64,000 nt of DNA. Source: AC-32 sp963716865 (lineage in GTDB: Bacteria; Actinomycetota; Thermoleophilia; Gaiellales; Gaiellaceae). A program made the translations under genes and the position numbers. The notes under the pieces were generated by a model. The model saw only the letters and a list, made by a program, of their open reading frames with translations. It was not told where the DNA came from and made no database searches. The DNA lies in contig CAVQUF010000005.1 of the NCBI GenBank assembly GCA_963716865.1, forward strand, positions 496,001 to 560,000. The letters run 5' to 3'. Of this stretch, positions 43,848 through 50,777 are shown piece after piece; position 1 is the stretch's first letter; the number at the start of each line of letters is the position of its first letter.

Positions 43848-43889
43848 GGAATGACCCCTGGGCCAGTGTTCCGGAATGACGCCTGACGG
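43848..43889 (+). repeat. 33-nt interspersed repeat R5 with a partial copy in front
   Basis: Full copy 43857-43889: core TGGGCCAGTGTTCCGGAATG, tail ACGCCTGACGG. Just ahead, GGAATGACCCCTG (43848-43860) is identical to the tail of R3, so the tail of one copy runs straight into the head of another. Fifteen bases from the cupin stop codon. Confidence 0.78.
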
Positions 43890-43904
43890 CTACCGCGAAA
43901 GGCT

Positions 43905-44450
43905 CTAGCCCCAGGGCAGGCGTGACCAGTAGGACGGCCGCTGTCGCCGAAACCTCTCGGCAGTCGCATAGACCTCCTCCGGATCGGATGTCTCCTTCGC
44001 CACACTTGCGCCGTAACGCGCTGCGAGGTCAGACACTGGATACCGCACTTCCGGGCTTACGTGGGCGCCAACCATCAGAATCACGCACGGCTCATCGCCA
44101 GCTCCCACGAAGGCGTGCGCCGTCCACGAAGGCGAGTGGAAGAAATCCCAGGCTCGGAGGAGCCGCTCCTCGCCTTCGACGAGCAGCCTGCACTCACCGG
44201 CCAGGATGAGGAACGCCTCCTGATTAGTCTCGGCGTGGTAGATCCCGCTCTGGCCGGGCTCGAGGACGGTCACACTGATCCCGAGCTGCGCGAACTCGAT
44301 CGGAGACTCGCCGTACTCGTTAGCGAACCAACACGCCGCACCCCTCGTCTCCGAAGAGAACCACTCGGCATCGCGCACGTTGACGACAAACCACCCCTCC
44401 GTGACGGGGGCAAGCCCGGAGCCAGCGTCCTCAAGCCTCGCTTCATTCAC
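43905..44450 (-). CDS. cupin domain protein
   Basis: A 181-residue protein with one cupin domain: GIYHAETNQEAFLILAGECR is motif 1 (His and Glu ligands) and AWDFFHSPSWTAHAFVGAGD is motif 2. The C-terminal part (SDPEEVYATAERFRRQRPSY) is helical. Probably binds a metal and a small molecule; function unknown. Last gene before the unrelated recombination module; repeat R5 lies just past its stop codon. Confidence 0.82.
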   Translation of the reverse strand: MNEARLEDAGSGLAPVTEGWFVVNVRDAEWFSSETRGAACWFANEYGESPIEFAQLGISVTVLEPGQSGIYHAETNQEAFLILAGECRLLVEGEERLLRAWDFFHSPSWTAHAFVGAGDEPCVILMVGAHVSPEVRYPVSDLAARYGASVAKETSDPEEVYATAERFRRQRPSYWSRLPWG

Positions 44451-44585
44451 GAAGCAGAGTCTCGCAGTCCAAGCGACGGCTGTCTCGTCTGGGCGAGCGT
44501 ACTCACGCCAGAAGGCTCTCCGACTTGAAGTAGTTAGAGCACAGTGCCTCAGTTGGAGTGGGCAGCTCCCCGAAGCCCAGCCCGA

Positions 44586-45227
44586 TTACGGCATCCCGCC
44601 GGTTATGACTTTCGCGATGACTTCAGATGTCACCGACACGCCGACTTCCTTGATGGCCTCGGCCAACGTCTCTAGACGACGCTTGCGGCCGGGATCTGGC
44701 TCGTCGGCAGCGGCCGCGGAAAGCACAGCGAGGAGGTTCTCGACGAGTTCCTCAGGAGCGGCTCCGGGCCATCCGTCAATGACCGTACGCGCCTTCTCGG
44801 TGATGGTGACCTCAGCCGCCAGGTGACTCCGGCGACCGAGGTGGTCTGTGGCTACGCCGCCGAGAACGCCGGCTTCCGCTAGATATCCCCCGTCCTGTAG
44901 GGCACGGATCGTCGTGACGAACAGCGGTCCATGTTCGTCGGGCAAGGCCTCGTAGATGGCGAGGAGCTGGACGCCATCCTGCGGGAATCCGCCGGCCTGC
45001 CAATAGTCCCTCAGGGCGAGGAGTACGGGCCGAACGGCCGGCCAAGCGAGCGGGTTCTCGGTTCGGAGCTGGAGTGATAGCGCGTCAACGAGCGGATCGA
45101 TGTCCGCGATGAGTTCGCGGCTCGCGGCGCGATCGCCCTCTTGAACGACCGTCCGGCCGAAGTGGGTCGGCGTGATCTTCCAAGAGTGTTCTAGATAGTC
45201 GATGGTGATGAACCCTTTCGTGTGCAT
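44586..45227 (-). CDS. hypothetical protein of mobile element
   Basis: A 213-residue soluble protein: MHTKGFITIDYLEHSWKITP at the N-terminus, then helical stretches (PLAWPAVRPVLLALRDYWQA), VTTIRALQDGGYLAEAGVLG and a C-terminal helix pair with LVENLLAVLSAAAADEPDPG. The middle part resembles winged-helix-like units in phage hypothetical proteins, but I do not recognise a family. It is divergent from the recombination-partner gene. Confidence 0.6.
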   Translation of the reverse strand: MHTKGFITIDYLEHSWKITPTHFGRTVVQEGDRAASRELIADIDPLVDALSLQLRTENPLAWPAVRPVLLALRDYWQAGGFPQDGVQLLAIYEALPDEHGPLFVTTIRALQDGGYLAEAGVLGGVATDHLGRRSHLAAEVTITEKARTVIDGWPGAAPEELVENLLAVLSAAAADEPDPGRKRRLETLAEAIKEVGVSVTSEVIAKVITGGMP

Positions 45228-45500
45228 GTCCTCAAGAAGCGCTTCGTCAAGACTCAGTTGCGCAGGCTCATCCCAACACCGGCGGACGCTGAACGGATTC
45301 GCTACCTGCGCGACATCGCGCGGTTGCGAATCGGTTCAGCGTCGCCGGGTTGGGAGGAGCCTGCGCAACTGAGCGTCAACGAAGCGCTTCTAGCAACACC
45401 TCTAGCTCGTCTGGAATGTCGGCCATCGCGGTCGAGGTTATCTCGCACCTACTCCCTCGGTTTCGCGGTCAGGCTCGCGGTGCGTTGGCGAAGTCTCAAG

Positions 45501-45536
45501 TTGACACTTTCGCCCAGTGGTGTCATTCTGGGACTC
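45501..45536 (+). promoter_or_regulatory. promoter for leaderless recombination operon
   Basis: TTGACA (45501-45506), 17-base spacer, CATTCT (45524-45529), then seven bases to GTG 45537. This is a good sigma-70 match, and the spacing puts the transcript start at or next to the start codon. The remaining part of the 309-base gap from 45228 shows nothing else recognisable. Confidence 0.6.
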
Positions 45537-45920
45537 GTGACGATTCGGAAGCGACGCAGGCGGCCGACGCTGCAGCAGCTCGCCGCAAAGAACGTGGGTC
45601 AGATCGCAGGCGCGAAGGTGGTGGCGTTCATCGTCCAGTGGGCGATTGCGCAGGAGGCGCTCGACCATCCGCTCACGCTTGACGAGTACGGGGAGTGGTG
45701 GCATGCCTCCCGGTCAACCGTGTTTCGCGAACAGGCGAGGTTCCGCGAAGCGTTCCCGGGCGAGACGACGCCGCAACGCCTAGTGGACCTGCTTGGCGCC
45801 GAAGAGGGCAAGAGCTGGTTCAAGCGAGGCGTGTCTGCGTGCGCTCGGACGGCGCTGACGGGTGACGCAGTGATCGAGGCTCTGAGCGGAGCGGGCGAAC
45901 CGGAGGGGCAGCCAACGTGA
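45537..45920 (+). CDS. putative recombination accessory/regulatory protein
   Basis: A 127-residue basic protein upstream of the integrase. KRRRRPTLQQLAAKNVGQIA at the start is strongly basic; TLDEYGEWWHASRSTVFREQ looks like a helix-turn-helix-type segment, followed by FREAFPGETTPQRLVDLLGA. The stop overlaps the integrase start (GTGA). It could be an excisionase or a regulator; this is inferred from position. The frame is open further upstream, but the promoter and GTG argue for this start. Confidence 0.62.
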   Translation: MTIRKRRRRPTLQQLAAKNVGQIAGAKVVAFIVQWAIAQEALDHPLTLDEYGEWWHASRSTVFREQARFREAFPGETTPQRLVDLLGAEEGKSWFKRGVSACARTALTGDAVIEALSGAGEPEGQPT

Positions 45921-46987
45921 TGGAGGGGTCGCTTTGGAGGATCGAGAGAGCGATCGACGCGTTTCTCGATTGGCGCCAGCTCGAACGCGATGCGACGGCG
46001 AGGTCACTCGATTCATATCGAAGGATTCTCTGGAAGCTCGCGCAGGATTACCCGGAGGCCGACATTCGAGTGCTGACGACGGCGGATCTCCGCGCGTTCC
46101 TGAAGGGATGGGTGCGCGAGAGCAAGGCTGTCCGCGGAATCGATCTGAGCGCCGCGACGCGTTCGAACATCATTTCGGTGTTGCATTCGTTCTTCGGCTG
46201 GGCCGAGTACGAGGACCTGATCGACTCAGATCCCTCGCGGAAGATCCAGCGGCCACGGAAGCGGAGGCCCGAGATCTACCGGCCAACATTGGAGGAACTG
46301 CGGCGAGTGCGAGCGGCGGCGGTTGGACACGAGAGACCGCCGATCTTGCTGATGGAGGGAATGGGGCTCCGTCGGTCAGAGGTCGTGCGCTGCCGCTGGG
46401 CTGGTGTCGATCTCGTGCAGGGCCGCGTTCATGTGCGGCGGAAGGGCGGACACTGGCAGTGGGTGCCGATGGCGCCGGATGTGTTGAGCGAGCTTCGAGA
46501 AAGCTTCCGGACGCTTCGACCTGAACTCGACGACCACGTCTTTACGGTGGAAGTCGAGCAATGGGTCTCGCACGACCGGCGGGCGCGTAGGCGGAAGGAT
46601 CCGAAGGTGCAGGCGAGCGACCAGGCGCTCATGCGGATGGTCTGGCGAGTCTGCAAGCGGGCCGGTGTTCGCTCCCTCTCCCCTCATCAGCTCCGGCATG
46701 GGTTCGCCAACCGATTCCTTCGCGAGAGCGGGCGCGATGTCGTCGCGCTGCAGGCGCTGATGGGACACAGGCATCCGGACACGACGCAGCAGTACACGGA
46801 CGAAGTAAGGCTGGACGAGCTGACTGATGCGCTCGCGCGGGCGGCGTACAGCCGGGACGCACAAGCGTCGCCTGATCTGACGACGCTTGACGATGAACTC
46901 TCGGACGAGCTGGGAACCCTGAGGTGGAGGCGGCGGGAATCGAACCCGCGTCCGCGATCGCTCCGAACAGAGCGTCTACAAGCTTAG
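45917..46987 (+). CDS. int: tyrosine recombinase/integrase
   Basis: Site-specific recombinase of 356 residues. N-terminal SAM-like core-binding domain (residues 5-105) and a complete catalytic set: Arg152 (GLRRSEVVR), Lys176 (HVRRKGGHW), His257 and Arg260 (LSPHQLRHGF), His284 (LMGHRHPDTT) and Tyr293 (QQYTDE). XerC/D-like in length. Its last 20 codons (from residue 337) run across the attachment site, which is also the antisense strand of ssrA. It likely drives integration at ssrA. Confidence 0.92.
   Translation: MMEGSLWRIERAIDAFLDWRQLERDATARSLDSYRRILWKLAQDYPEADIRVLTTADLRAFLKGWVRESKAVRGIDLSAATRSNIISVLHSFFGWAEYEDLIDSDPSRKIQRPRKRRPEIYRPTLEELRRVRAAAVGHERPPILLMEGMGLRRSEVVRCRWAGVDLVQGRVHVRRKGGHWQWVPMAPDVLSELRESFRTLRPELDDHVFTVEVEQWVSHDRRARRRKDPKVQASDQALMRMVWRVCKRAGVRSLSPHQLRHGFANRFLRESGRDVVALQALMGHRHPDTTQQYTDEVRLDELTDALARAAYSRDAQASPDLTTLDDELSDELGTLRWRRRESNPRPRSLRTERLQA
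46925..46952 (+). repeat. right attachment site copy (att, ssrA 3' end)
   Basis: Twenty-eight bases identical to 38582-38609. This copy is part of the intact ssrA and of the integrase 3' end. Confidence 0.8.
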
Positions 46988-47287
46988 GCTGCCGTTGCGT
47001 TTCGCCCGCCGGCCGGTTGGCAGCCGACCAACCGCCGGGCTAGCCATCCTTTGGTGTCGCGCTTCGGGCGATTGGCTCTCCCTCGGCGCCGAGCCCGTTT
47101 ATGACGCCGCTACCCGAGCCACGGGCCGAGCTCGGAGCGACGCGCTTCGCTACGGGTTAGGCAGCGAGAGCGAGTGCGGTGTTGTTCTTCGCACTTACGT
47201 TGATCCCGGTTGTTTTACGAGGCCGACCGGGAACCTCGGCTTGCAGCTCTGCCGGAGATCCGACCACGTCGAAGCCTGGTCGCCCCC
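46925..47287 (-). ncRNA. ssrA: transfer-messenger RNA (tmRNA)
   Basis: Rescues stalled ribosomes with SmpB. The 5' end reads GGGGGCGACCAGGCTTCGAC, the universal tmRNA start. The reading frame resumes at GCG 47192 and encodes the tag AKNNTALALAA, ending TAA 47157. The 3' end gives the T-arm GGTTCGATTCCCG and acceptor GCCTCCA; the final C-C of CCA is encoded by the next two bases. Length 363 bases is typical. A TAGGTT at 47302-47297 could be the -10 element. Integration of the neighbouring element has kept the 3' end intact. Confidence 0.95.
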
Positions 47288-47312
47288 GTATGTGTGAACC
47301 TAGTGTAGCCGC

Positions 47313-48224
47313 GTGATCGAGGTTTTCCCCTGCAAAGACGAGGCGGACGAGCAGCAGTCGCTCGACGTCTGCAACGAGGTCTGGCCGCACGACCGGGCCT
47401 CGCTGGCCGAAGTGCACTCGTACAAGGCGAGCCTGGTGGAGCACCTCGACCTGCTCGCCCGGATCGACGGCCGGCCCGCGGGCTCGGCGCTCTCCTCGAT
47501 CCAGCCGCAATCGCCCCAGATCGTGTTCACGCTCGTGACCGTGCTGGCGGAGCAACGGCGCCGCGGGGTGGGCACGGCGCTGTACGAGGCCGTCTCCCGC
47601 TGGAGCCGCGAGCGCAACCTCGACACGATCGAGGTGCCGATCCTCGACAACGACCCGGAGAGCCTCGCGTTCGCGGAGAGTCGCGGGTTCGTCGAGGAGC
47701 GGCGCGAGAAGGGCGTCGTCCTCCACCTCGCGGAGATCGAACCGCCCGACGTCGAGTCGCCCGACGGCGTCGAGATCGTCACGTGGGCGGAGCGGCCTGA
47801 GCTCGCTCGCGGCCTGTACGAGGTCGCGGTCGAGGCGTTTCCCGACGTCCCCGGGTTCGAGGACGACGCGATGGAGACGTTCGAGGACTGGCTCGCTCAC
47901 GACATGCAGGGCTCGGGCGACCGTCCCGAGGCGACCTTCGTGGCCCTCGCCGGCGACGAGGTGGTCGGCTACGCGAAGTTCCACCTCACCGAGGCGCAGC
48001 CGACGACCGCCTACCACGATCTGACCGGCGTGAAGCGGGCCTGGCGCGGGCGAGGCGTCGCGCGAGCGCTGAAGGCGACGCAGATCGGCTGGGCCAAGGC
48101 GAACGGCTTCGAGGAGCTGCGCACGCGGAACGACGAGCGCAACGCGCCGATCCGCCGCCTGAACGAACGCTTCGGCTACCGCCCCGGAGTCGGCCGGATC
48201 CACCTGCGAGGGCCACTCGCGTGA
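47313..48224 (+). CDS. double GNAT acetyltransferase
   Basis: A 303-residue protein made of two GNAT domains. Acetyl-CoA motifs: VLAEQRRRGVGTALYEAVSR in the N-terminal half (about residue 75) and VKRAWRGRGVARALKATQIG in the C-terminal half (about residue 245). NDPESLAFAESRGF and NERNAPIRRLNERFGYRPGV-like ends close each domain. Tandem GNAT proteins of this type include mycothiol synthase, but key residues for that cannot be asserted. Start GTG 47313; the stop overlaps the next gene's start. Confidence 0.85.
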   Translation: MIEVFPCKDEADEQQSLDVCNEVWPHDRASLAEVHSYKASLVEHLDLLARIDGRPAGSALSSIQPQSPQIVFTLVTVLAEQRRRGVGTALYEAVSRWSRERNLDTIEVPILDNDPESLAFAESRGFVEERREKGVVLHLAEIEPPDVESPDGVEIVTWAERPELARGLYEVAVEAFPDVPGFEDDAMETFEDWLAHDMQGSGDRPEATFVALAGDEVVGYAKFHLTEAQPTTAYHDLTGVKRAWRGRGVARALKATQIGWAKANGFEELRTRNDERNAPIRRLNERFGYRPGVGRIHLRGPLA

Positions 48225-49558
48225 GCCCGCCGCCGGTCAGCTACGCCATGAGCGGCGACGTCGAGATCGCGTATCAGGTCCTCGGCGAGGGGCCGCCGGA
48301 CGTGATCTGGGTCGCCGGCTGGCTTACCCACCTCGACGTCTTCTGGGAGCACCCGGGCTACAGGCGCTTCTGCGAGCAGCTGGCGTCGTTCTCGCGCCTG
48401 ATCCTGTTCGACAAGCGCGGCATGGGCCTGTCCCAGCGCACGCGGGTCGGAACGCTCGAGGAGCGGATGGACGACGTTCGAGCGGTACTGGACGCGGTCG
48501 GCTCGGAGCGGGCGGTGCTGGCCGGAGTCTCCGAAGGCGGCCCGATGTCGATGCTCTTCGCCGCCACGTATCCCGAGCGCACCCAGGCGCTCATGCTCGT
48601 CGGCGCCGAGGTGAAGGAAGAGACCACGGACGACTGGCCGTGGGGAGAGGACACCCGTGAGGAGCACGAGGCGGCGATGGCCCTGGTGCCCGAGCTCTGG
48701 GGCACGGGCGTCAGCGGGACCCCGCTCTTCTTCCCCGACGACACGGACAGCGAAACGTCGAAGGCGTGGTTCGCAAGGCTCCAGACCGCGTCTGCGACTC
48801 CCCGGGACGCCGTCGCGTTCATGAACATGGGCATGGACATCGACGTGCGCGACGTGGCTCCCTCGATCCGCGTGCCGACGCTGATCCTGCACCGCGTCGA
48901 GGACCCGACCTGCCATGTGGAGAACGCCCGCTTCCTCGCCGCGAACATCCCCGGCGCCCGATATGTCGAGCTTCCGGGCGACGTTCACGTCCCGTGGGCG
49001 AGCGGAGGCGACGACATCCTCGAGGAGATCCGCGAGTTCCTCACGGGCGCGCGCGAAGCTCCAGAGCCGAACCGCGTGCTCGCCACGGTCCTGTTCACCG
49101 ACATCGTCGGCTCGACCGAGCGGGCGGCGGAGCTCGGCGACCGGCGCTGGCGCGAGGTGCTGCAAGCGCACCATGCGGCGATCCGGCGGGAGCTCGAGCG
49201 CTTCCGAGGGCGGGAGATCGACACCTCAGGCGACGGCTTCCTGGCGAGCTTCGACGGGCCCGCGCGGGCGATCCGCTGCGCGGTCGCGGCGGTAGAGGCC
49301 GTACGCGGGCTGGGAATCGAGATCCGGGCAGGCGTGCACACGGGCGAATGCGAGATCGTCGGCGACAAGCTGGCGGGGGTCGCCGTCCACATCGGGGCCC
49401 GCGTGGCCGGCGAGGCCGGGCCCGGAGAGGTGCTCGTCTCCCGGACCGTGCACGACCTCGTCGCGGGCTCCGAGCTCGAGTTCGAGGACCGCGGCGAGGT
49501 CAAGCTGAAGGGCGTCCCCGGCGAGTGGCGGCTCTACAGAGTCAGCGGCGGCTCTTGA
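48221..49558 (+). CDS. alpha/beta-hydrolase fused to class III adenylate/guanylate cyclase
   Basis: Residues 1-275 form an alpha/beta hydrolase with the nucleophile elbow AGVSEGGPM (Ser104) and a final GDVHVPWAS (His). Residues 285-445 are a class III cyclase: LFTDIVGSTERAAELGD and DTSGDGFLASF give both metal Asp residues, and IRAGVHTGECE and GVAVHIGARVAG follow. The fusion is known in actinobacteria, and the hydrolase is thought to act as a ligand sensor. GTG 48221 overlaps the previous gene as GTGA. Cyclase activity seems intact; ligand unknown. Confidence 0.9.
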   Translation: MSPPPVSYAMSGDVEIAYQVLGEGPPDVIWVAGWLTHLDVFWEHPGYRRFCEQLASFSRLILFDKRGMGLSQRTRVGTLEERMDDVRAVLDAVGSERAVLAGVSEGGPMSMLFAATYPERTQALMLVGAEVKEETTDDWPWGEDTREEHEAAMALVPELWGTGVSGTPLFFPDDTDSETSKAWFARLQTASATPRDAVAFMNMGMDIDVRDVAPSIRVPTLILHRVEDPTCHVENARFLAANIPGARYVELPGDVHVPWASGGDDILEEIREFLTGAREAPEPNRVLATVLFTDIVGSTERAAELGDRRWREVLQAHHAAIRRELERFRGREIDTSGDGFLASFDGPARAIRCAVAAVEAVRGLGIEIRAGVHTGECEIVGDKLAGVAVHIGARVAGEAGPGEVLVSRTVHDLVAGSELEFEDRGEVKLKGVPGEWRLYRVSGGS

Positions 49559-50006
49559 GCTCGCGCTCGATGCGGCGCCTGCTCTCGCGGTCGGCGATGT
49601 CGCGCCGCTTGTCGCGAAGCTCCTTCCCGCGTCCGAGCGCGAGCTCGACCTTGGCCCGCCCGTCCTTGAAGTAGAGACGCGTCGGCACGATCGTCAGGCC
49701 GCGCTCCTCGACCTTCGCGGTGAGCTGGTCGATCTGGCGACGGTGCAGGAGCAGCTTGCGGGCGCGGTCGGGATCGTGCGGCTCGACCGAGGCCTGCTCG
49801 TAGGGCGGGATGTGGAGCCCCACGAGCCAGAGCTCGCCCCCGCGTGGGTCGGCGTAGGCGCGCTGAAGGACCGCGTGGCCCTGGCGCAGCGACTTGACCT
49901 CGCTGCCCGCGAGTGCGAGCCCGGCCTCGACCCGCTCGAGCAGGTGGTACTCGTGCCGCGCGCGGCGGTTCTCGGCGATCAGCTTCTCTCCCGATGCCTT
50001 GGCCAT
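49542..50006 (-). CDS. smpB: SsrA-binding protein SmpB
   Basis: Binds tmRNA and brings it to stalled ribosomes. The 154-residue protein begins with KLIAENRRARHEYHLLERVE and continues AGLALAGSEVKSLRQGHAVL and LVGLHIPPYEQAS, which are SmpB signatures. The basic C-terminal tail (ELRDKRRDIADRESRRRIER) is the part that enters the mRNA channel. ATG 50006. ssrA and RNase R genes are within a few kilobases on the same strand. Its 3' end overlaps the converging cyclase gene by 17 bases. Confidence 0.97.
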   Translation of the reverse strand: MAKASGEKLIAENRRARHEYHLLERVEAGLALAGSEVKSLRQGHAVLQRAYADPRGGELWLVGLHIPPYEQASVEPHDPDRARKLLLHRRQIDQLTAKVEERGLTIVPTRLYFKDGRAKVELALGRGKELRDKRRDIADRESRRRIERELKSRR

Positions 50007-50041
50007 GGGGGGTTGAGTGTACGGACCTAGCGCGGGTCGGC

Positions 50042-50728
50042 TCAGGTGCCGAGGACGTTGACCGCGCGGGCGGCGACGAGGAGCACGGTAAGGGCGGCGA
50101 TGGCGGACTCGAGCCCCATCGTCGCCTTCGCAAGGAGAGACAGCGGCATCGTGTCCGTCGGGCTGAACGCGATCGAGTTGGTCAGCGAAACGTACAGATA
50201 GTCCCACACCTGAGGACGCCAGGTCTCCGTCGAGGACGGCGCATCCTCGTCCTGCGGAAAGCGAAGATCGGTCGCCGCCCGGGAATGCGAGCGCAGGCGG
50301 GCCACCGGGCCGCCTCCATCCAGCTCCCAGAAGAGGACACCGAACACGATCGTGTTCGTAGCCCAGATCGCGAAGCCGGTGAACAGCAGCTCCGCTCCGG
50401 TCAGGTCTTTGGCGCTGGTGGTGACGAGACCCGCGACGAGAATCGCGACCGCGGCGAGATTCGCGAGCACGAGGATCCCGAGGAGGACGAGAGCTGCCTG
50501 GCGCGACCGGACGAGGCCCTTCCCTCGCCGGACAAGGAGCAGGTCGACCGTCAGCAGCAGCGCAGGGATGGCCACGACGAGCCAGATCCACCAGTGGAGG
50601 TTCAGCAGCTCCCACCCCATCGCCTCGCTCACGAGCGCAAGGGCGACGAACACCAGCAGCACGACGAGCGCCGCGGGCGCGGCTTCCAGGCGCCCCTGGG
50701 CGCGAGCCTCCTCCTCGCTCAGCGTCAT
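50042..50728 (-). CDS. K+-channel-like membrane protein without a canonical selectivity filter
   Basis: Paralogue of the protein at 7448. The pore-like module reads YLYVSLTNSIAFSPTDTMPL, then KATMGLESAIAALTVLLVAA and ARAVNVLG. Two to four helices precede it (WWIWLVVAIPALLLTVDLLL, VLLGILVLANLAAVAILVAG). ATG 50728, 228 residues. It is between smpB and rnr on the same strand. Function unknown; a true channel filter (TVGYGD) is absent. Confidence 0.75.
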   Translation of the reverse strand: MTLSEEEARAQGRLEAAPAALVVLLVFVALALVSEAMGWELLNLHWWIWLVVAIPALLLTVDLLLVRRGKGLVRSRQAALVLLGILVLANLAAVAILVAGLVTTSAKDLTGAELLFTGFAIWATNTIVFGVLFWELDGGGPVARLRSHSRAATDLRFPQDEDAPSSTETWRPQVWDYLYVSLTNSIAFSPTDTMPLSLLAKATMGLESAIAALTVLLVAARAVNVLGT

Positions 50729-50777
50729 CTCGCGGGTATTCGCGCGGCCGCCCGCGGCTCCTTTTCGGCTCGGCTCC

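Larger units (their letters stand above)
38582..46952. mobile_element. integrative element at the 3' end of ssrA
   Basis: About 8.4 kb bounded by an identical 28-bp direct repeat of the tmRNA 3' end. It carries a tyrosine recombinase beside the intact ssrA and an HUH-type Rep at the far end, as in actinomycete integrative elements. Cargo genes are metabolic (CDF-like, lipoprotein, thioesterase, GNAT, aldo/keto reductase, cupin), with no conjugation translocase. By eye the GC content is lower than in the flanks. Five 33-nt repeats sit between cargo genes. No FtsK/TraB-type gene is visible, so it may be mobilisable or decayed rather than self-transmissible. Confidence 0.8.

Noticed and set aside
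40470..43889. Class 1-type integron with attC sites
   Set aside because: The repeats lack the R' and R'' core (GTTRRRY / RYYYAAC) and the recombinase looks XerC/D-like, so a classical integron is not supported.
40470..43889. CRISPR array
   Set aside because: Repeats are 33 nt, but spacers are 545-1050 bases and hold genes; no cas genes are present.
46925..47000. tRNA gene at the right attachment site
   Set aside because: The T-arm belongs to the complete tmRNA, whose 5' end and tag frame are present up to 47287.
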